Assembly: GCA_041396705.1 (NCBI GenBank)
Contig: JAWKYB010000005.1
Coordinates: 297,571 to 361,570 of the forward strand
DNA length: 64,000 bases
Source of the DNA: Alphaproteobacteria bacterium
Lineage (GTDB): Bacteria > Pseudomonadota > Alphaproteobacteria > CALKHQ01
Reading direction: 5' to 3'
This document shows positions 61,143-64,000 of this stretch, piece after piece (position 1 is the first letter of the stretch; every line of letters begins with the position of its first letter). Made by a program: the position numbers and the translations under genes. The notes below the pieces were generated by a model. The model made no database searches. It had not been told where the DNA came from and saw nothing but the letters and a program-made list of their open reading frames with translations.

Positions 61143-64000
61143 ATGACCGATCTCGACGGATGCGCCGGCGCGCCCCTTCCGCGCGACGAAGCGGCACGCC
61201 TGGACACGCTGCGCGCCTGCTGCGTGCTCGACACGCCGCCGGAGGAGTGCTTCGAGCGGATCACCCGGCTGGCGGCGACCCTGTTCGAGGTGCCGATCGC
61301 GCTGGTCTCGCTGGTCGACGAGCACCGCCAGTGGTTCAAGTCTGCCTATGGCACCGACGTGCGCGAGACACCGCGCAGTTGGGCGTTCTGCGCCCACGCC
61401 GTGCTGGACTCGGCACCGCTGGTCGTCGCGGACGCGACCCGCGACCCCCGCTTCGCCGCGAACCCGCTGGTCACCGGCGCGCCGGGCATCCGCTTCTACG
61501 CGGGCGCGCCGCTGACGGTTGCCGACGGCCAGCGCATCGGCACGCTGTGCGTGATCGACACGCGCCCGCGGACGATCACCGCGAGCGAGCGCGCACGGCT
61601 GGCCGACCTCGCCGCGCTGGTGGTCGACGAGCTTGAGCTGCGGCTGGCCCGGCGGACGGCGGAGGACCGTGCGGCCGCACTGGAGGCCGCAACGCAGGCG
61701 GCGCGCGACAACGAACGCCTGGGCCGGATCGTCGAGCGGGCGCAGCAGGAGATCTACATCTGCGATACCGGCAGCTTCCGGTTCCTCGACGTGAACCAGG
61801 GCGCCCGCCGCAATCTGGGCTACACGCTCGATGAACTGCGCCGGATGACGCCGGCCGACCTGGTACCGCACATGAAGCGGATCGAGCTCGAGACCATGCT
61901 GGCACCGCTGCTGACCGGCGAGCAGGATTTCGTCGTGTTCGAAACCGAGCAGCGGCGCAAGGACGGCTCGACCTATCCGGTCTCGGCCCAGGTCGAGCTG
62001 GCGTGCGATGGCGACGGCCCGGTGTTCATCGCCTTCCTGACCGACGTCACCTCGATCCGTGAGATGGCGCACATCCTGCGCGAACGCGAGCGCGAGCTCG
62101 ACAACCTGCTGCGCTGCATCCCCGATTTCGTGTCTCGTGCCCGGCCCGACACCACGCTGATCTACGTGAACGAGCCATATGCCCGCTTCCTCGGCCGGCA
62201 GCCGGACGACCTGGTCGGCAAGTGCTTCATCGACCACGTCCCGCCCTGCGAGCGCGGCGCAGTCGAGGCCTATCTGGCCGGCCTGTCTCCCGAGCGGCCC
62301 CAGGCGTTGTTCGAGCAGCGCATGGTGGCGCAGGACGGCAGCGAGTCCTGGTTCCTGTGGTCGAACCGGATGGTCTACGACGGCGGTGTCGCGCGCGAGA
62401 TCGTCTCGGTCGGCCGCGACATCACCGCCCAGCGCCGGGCCATCGACACCATCGCCGCCCAGGCGGCGGAACTGGAGCGCGCCAATGCCGCGCTGCGGCA
62501 GAGCGAGCAGCGCTTCGAGCTGGCCGTGAAGGGCGCCAGCGTGGGCATCTGGGACTGGGTCGACGTCAACGCCGACGCCGAGATCTGGTCGGAGAAATTC
62601 CACCACCTGCTGGGCTACGAGCCTGGCGAGCTCGAGCCGAGCCTTTCCCTCTTCCTCGAGCTCCTGCACCCGGACGACCGCCAGCGGACGATCGCGCTGG
62701 GCGATGCCCACCTGCAGACGGGCCAGCCGTTCGAGACCGAGTATCGCCTGCGGCACAAATCCGGCCAGTACCGCTGGTTTCTCGGCACCGGCCAGGCCTC
62801 GCGCGACGCAACCGGCAGACCGGTGCGGATGGTCGGCACCATCATGGACATCCACGACCGCGTCGTCGCCCAGGCCGAGTTGAGACAGAGCGAGCAGGCC
62901 CTGGCGCGGCGCAGCCGCGAGCTCGAGCTGATCTTCGACAACATGCCGGTGCACATCTACCACAAGGACGACAGGAACCGGGTGCTGCGGATGAACCGCA
63001 CCGCCGCCCTGGCCATGGGCGTGGCGGAGTCGACGCCGGTGCCGCTCGATGCCTACGAGCATTTCCCCGACACCGCCGCGCAGTACCACCGCGACGACCT
63101 GGAGGTGCTGGCCAGCGGCCGGCCGAAGCTCGGCATCGTCCAGGAATACAAGCCCCGCGGCGGGACCGACCGGTGGATCAGCACCGACAAGGTGCCCTAC
63201 GAGGACCCGGCGACCGGCGAGCCCCGCGTGCTGGTGACGGCGACCGACATCACCGAGCTGAAGCGGGCGCAGGTGCGGCTGACCGCGCAGGCCGAGGAGC
63301 TGAAGCGGTCGAACCGCGAGCTCGACCAGTTCGCCGCGCTGGCCTCGCACGACCTGAAGGCGCCGCTGCGCGCCGTGGCCAACCTGGCGACGTGGCTGGC
63401 CCAGGATCTGGATGCGTCGCTGACCGAGGAGAGCCGGCGCAACCTCGGCCTGCTGCTTGCCCGCGTCGCCCGGATGGACAGCCTGCTCGACGGCCTGCTG
63501 CGCTATGCGCGGGTGGGGCGGATGCACGCCGAGTCGCGCAGCGTCGATCTCAATGCCGCGGTGCGCGAGGCATTCGACATGGCCAGCAGCGGCCGGCGCT
63601 TCTCGCTGCGTCACGATCCGATGCCGACGATCCGCACCGGGCCGGTGCCGCTGCAGTTGGTCCTGCGCAACCTGTTCTCCAATGCGATCAAGCACCACGA
63701 CCGCGACGAGGGCTCCGTCACCGTCACCTTGCGCGACCAGGGCGATCGGCTTGCCTTTGCGGTCGCCGACGACGGCCCTGGCATCGAGCCGTGCTTCCAC
63801 GCCCGCATCTTCGGCATGTTCCAGGTGCTGCGGCCACGCGACGAGGTCGAAGGCAGCGGCCTCGGGCTTGCGATGATCGAGAAGCAGCTTGCCCAGCTCG
63901 GCTGCACCATCGCGGTCGAATCCGACCCGGCACTGGGGCGGGGCGCGACGTTCCGCTTCACCTGGCCGAAGGTCTGGCCGGAGGCGGAGGCCGATCCGGC
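61143..64000 (+). CDS. GAF/multi-PAS sensor histidine kinase (3' end off window)
   Basis: An open frame from ATG 61143 to the window edge (at least 952 residues). Residues ~15-165 are a GAF domain (LFEVPIALVSLVDEHRQWF), then four PAS segments at about 190-310, 325-440, 460-585 and 590-715, each followed by short coiled coils. The HisKA domain has the phospho-accepting His736 in ASHDLKAPLR; the ATPase domain has the N-box NLFSNAIKH near 843, DDGPGIEP near 877 and GSGLGLAM near 905. No membrane helix is seen, so it is a cytosolic sensor similar to bacteriophytochrome-like kinases, without a chromophore domain. The response regulator is not in view. Confidence 0.92.
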   Translation, partial: MTDLDGCAGAPLPRDEAARLDTLRACCVLDTPPEECFERITRLAATLFEVPIALVSLVDEHRQWFKSAYGTDVRETPRSWAFCAHAVLDSAPLVVADATRDPRFAANPLVTGAPGIRFYAGAPLTVADGQRIGTLCVIDTRPRTITASERARLADLAALVVDELELRLARRTAEDRAAALEAATQAARDNERLGRIVERAQQEIYICDTGSFRFLDVNQGARRNLGYTLDELRRMTPADLVPHMKRIELETMLAPLLTGEQDFVVFETEQRRKDGSTYPVSAQVELACDGDGPVFIAFLTDVTSIREMAHILRERERELDNLLRCIPDFVSRARPDTTLIYVNEPYARFLGRQPDDLVGKCFIDHVPPCERGAVEAYLAGLSPERPQALFEQRMVAQDGSESWFLWSNRMVYDGGVAREIVSVGRDITAQRRAIDTIAAQAAELERANAALRQSEQRFELAVKGASVGIWDWVDVNADAEIWSEKFHHLLGYEPGELEPSLSLFLELLHPDDRQRTIALGDAHLQTGQPFETEYRLRHKSGQYRWFLGTGQASRDATGRPVRMVGTIMDIHDRVVAQAELRQSEQALARRSRELELIFDNMPVHIYHKDDRNRVLRMNRTAALAMGVAESTPVPLDAYEHFPDTAAQYHRDDLEVLASGRPKLGIVQEYKPRGGTDRWISTDKVPYEDPATGEPRVLVTATDITELKRAQVRLTAQAEELKRSNRELDQFAALASHDLKAPLRAVANLATWLAQDLDASLTEESRRNLGLLLARVARMDSLLDGLLRYARVGRMHAESRSVDLNAAVREAFDMASSGRRFSLRHDPMPTIRTGPVPLQLVLRNLFSNAIKHHDRDEGSVTVTLRDQGDRLAFAVADDGPGIEPCFHARIFGMFQVLRPRDEVEGSGLGLAMIEKQLAQLGCTIAVESDPALGRGATFRFTWPKVWPEAEADP

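Noticed and set aside
60336..63800. A 1154-codon open frame on the minus strand
   Set aside because: It is antisense to the acyltransferase and histidine kinase genes, which have clear motifs; composition is typical of a shadow.

Overview
The window is high-GC DNA with dense genes, short gaps, many ATGA start/stop overlaps and GTG/TTG starts. Gene content (thioredoxin-reductase-like ferredoxin reductase, tsaE next to an AmgK-like kinase, TIGR01244 sulfurtransferase, Tat-dependent solute-binding protein, Cox-type molybdenum hydroxylases) points to a free-living soil or aquatic alphaproteobacterium, probably Rhodospirillales-like. The genus cannot be read from the sequence.

Region 1 (1-14.6 kb) looks like core chromosome: amgK-like kinase and tsaE, a ferredoxin-NADP reductase, yciB, argF, a DUF429 protein, a sulfurtransferase, a DAO-type oxidase, an overlapping glycosyltransferase/asparagine-synthase pair, a 3-hydroxyisobutyrate-dehydrogenase-like enzyme, a TPR protein and a membrane class III adenylate cyclase. 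It ends at a tRNA-Ala(GGC).

Region 2 (14.7-29.1 kb) is interpreted as a genomic island inserted at the 3' end of that tRNA. A 15-bp sequence spanning the tRNA end (14675-14689) recurs exactly at 29124-29138. Base composition is more mixed, gene density is lower and most genes are unfamiliar. Contents are a tightly coupled operon (532-aa unknown, 177-aa unknown, class I methyltransferase), an HdeA-like secreted protein, a 1175-aa STAND NTPase whose N-terminus resembles a Lon (S16) peptidase domain, a secreted M35-like zinc peptidase, a thioredoxin with a C-terminal extension, phage/plasmid relics (terminase small subunit, ParB-like) and an M24-like/shikimate-dehydrogenase pair. Three long perfect hairpins separate genes here. 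This is my best candidate for an undescribed conflict or stress system.

Region 3 (29.3-51.7 kb) is a catabolic region. It holds two separate Cox-type molybdenum hydroxylases (29.3-33.2 kb, with its own MoaD-like protein, and 46.0-49.7 kb), an M81/MlrC-like hydrolase, a GMC oxidoreductase, an aspartoacylase-like deacylase, an SDR and a complete Opp/Dpp-type importer operon. It also holds a protein closely resembling NicX (2,5-dihydroxypyridine 5,6-dioxygenase) with its iron ligands, a CoxG protein and an alpha/beta hydrolase with formamidase/esterase motifs. Together these suggest uptake, hydroxylation and ring cleavage of an N-heterocycle. Three genes here (oppC, the second large hydroxylase subunit, a Liv-type binding protein) have clustered frameshifts, from either decay or sequencing error.

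Region 4 (51.8-64 kb) is intact: livHMGF, deoC with a two-domain aldehyde dehydrogenase (deoxyribose-phosphate cleavage and aldehyde oxidation), a fatty-acid-hydroxylase/acyltransferase pair, and a GAF/multi-PAS histidine kinase running off the right edge.
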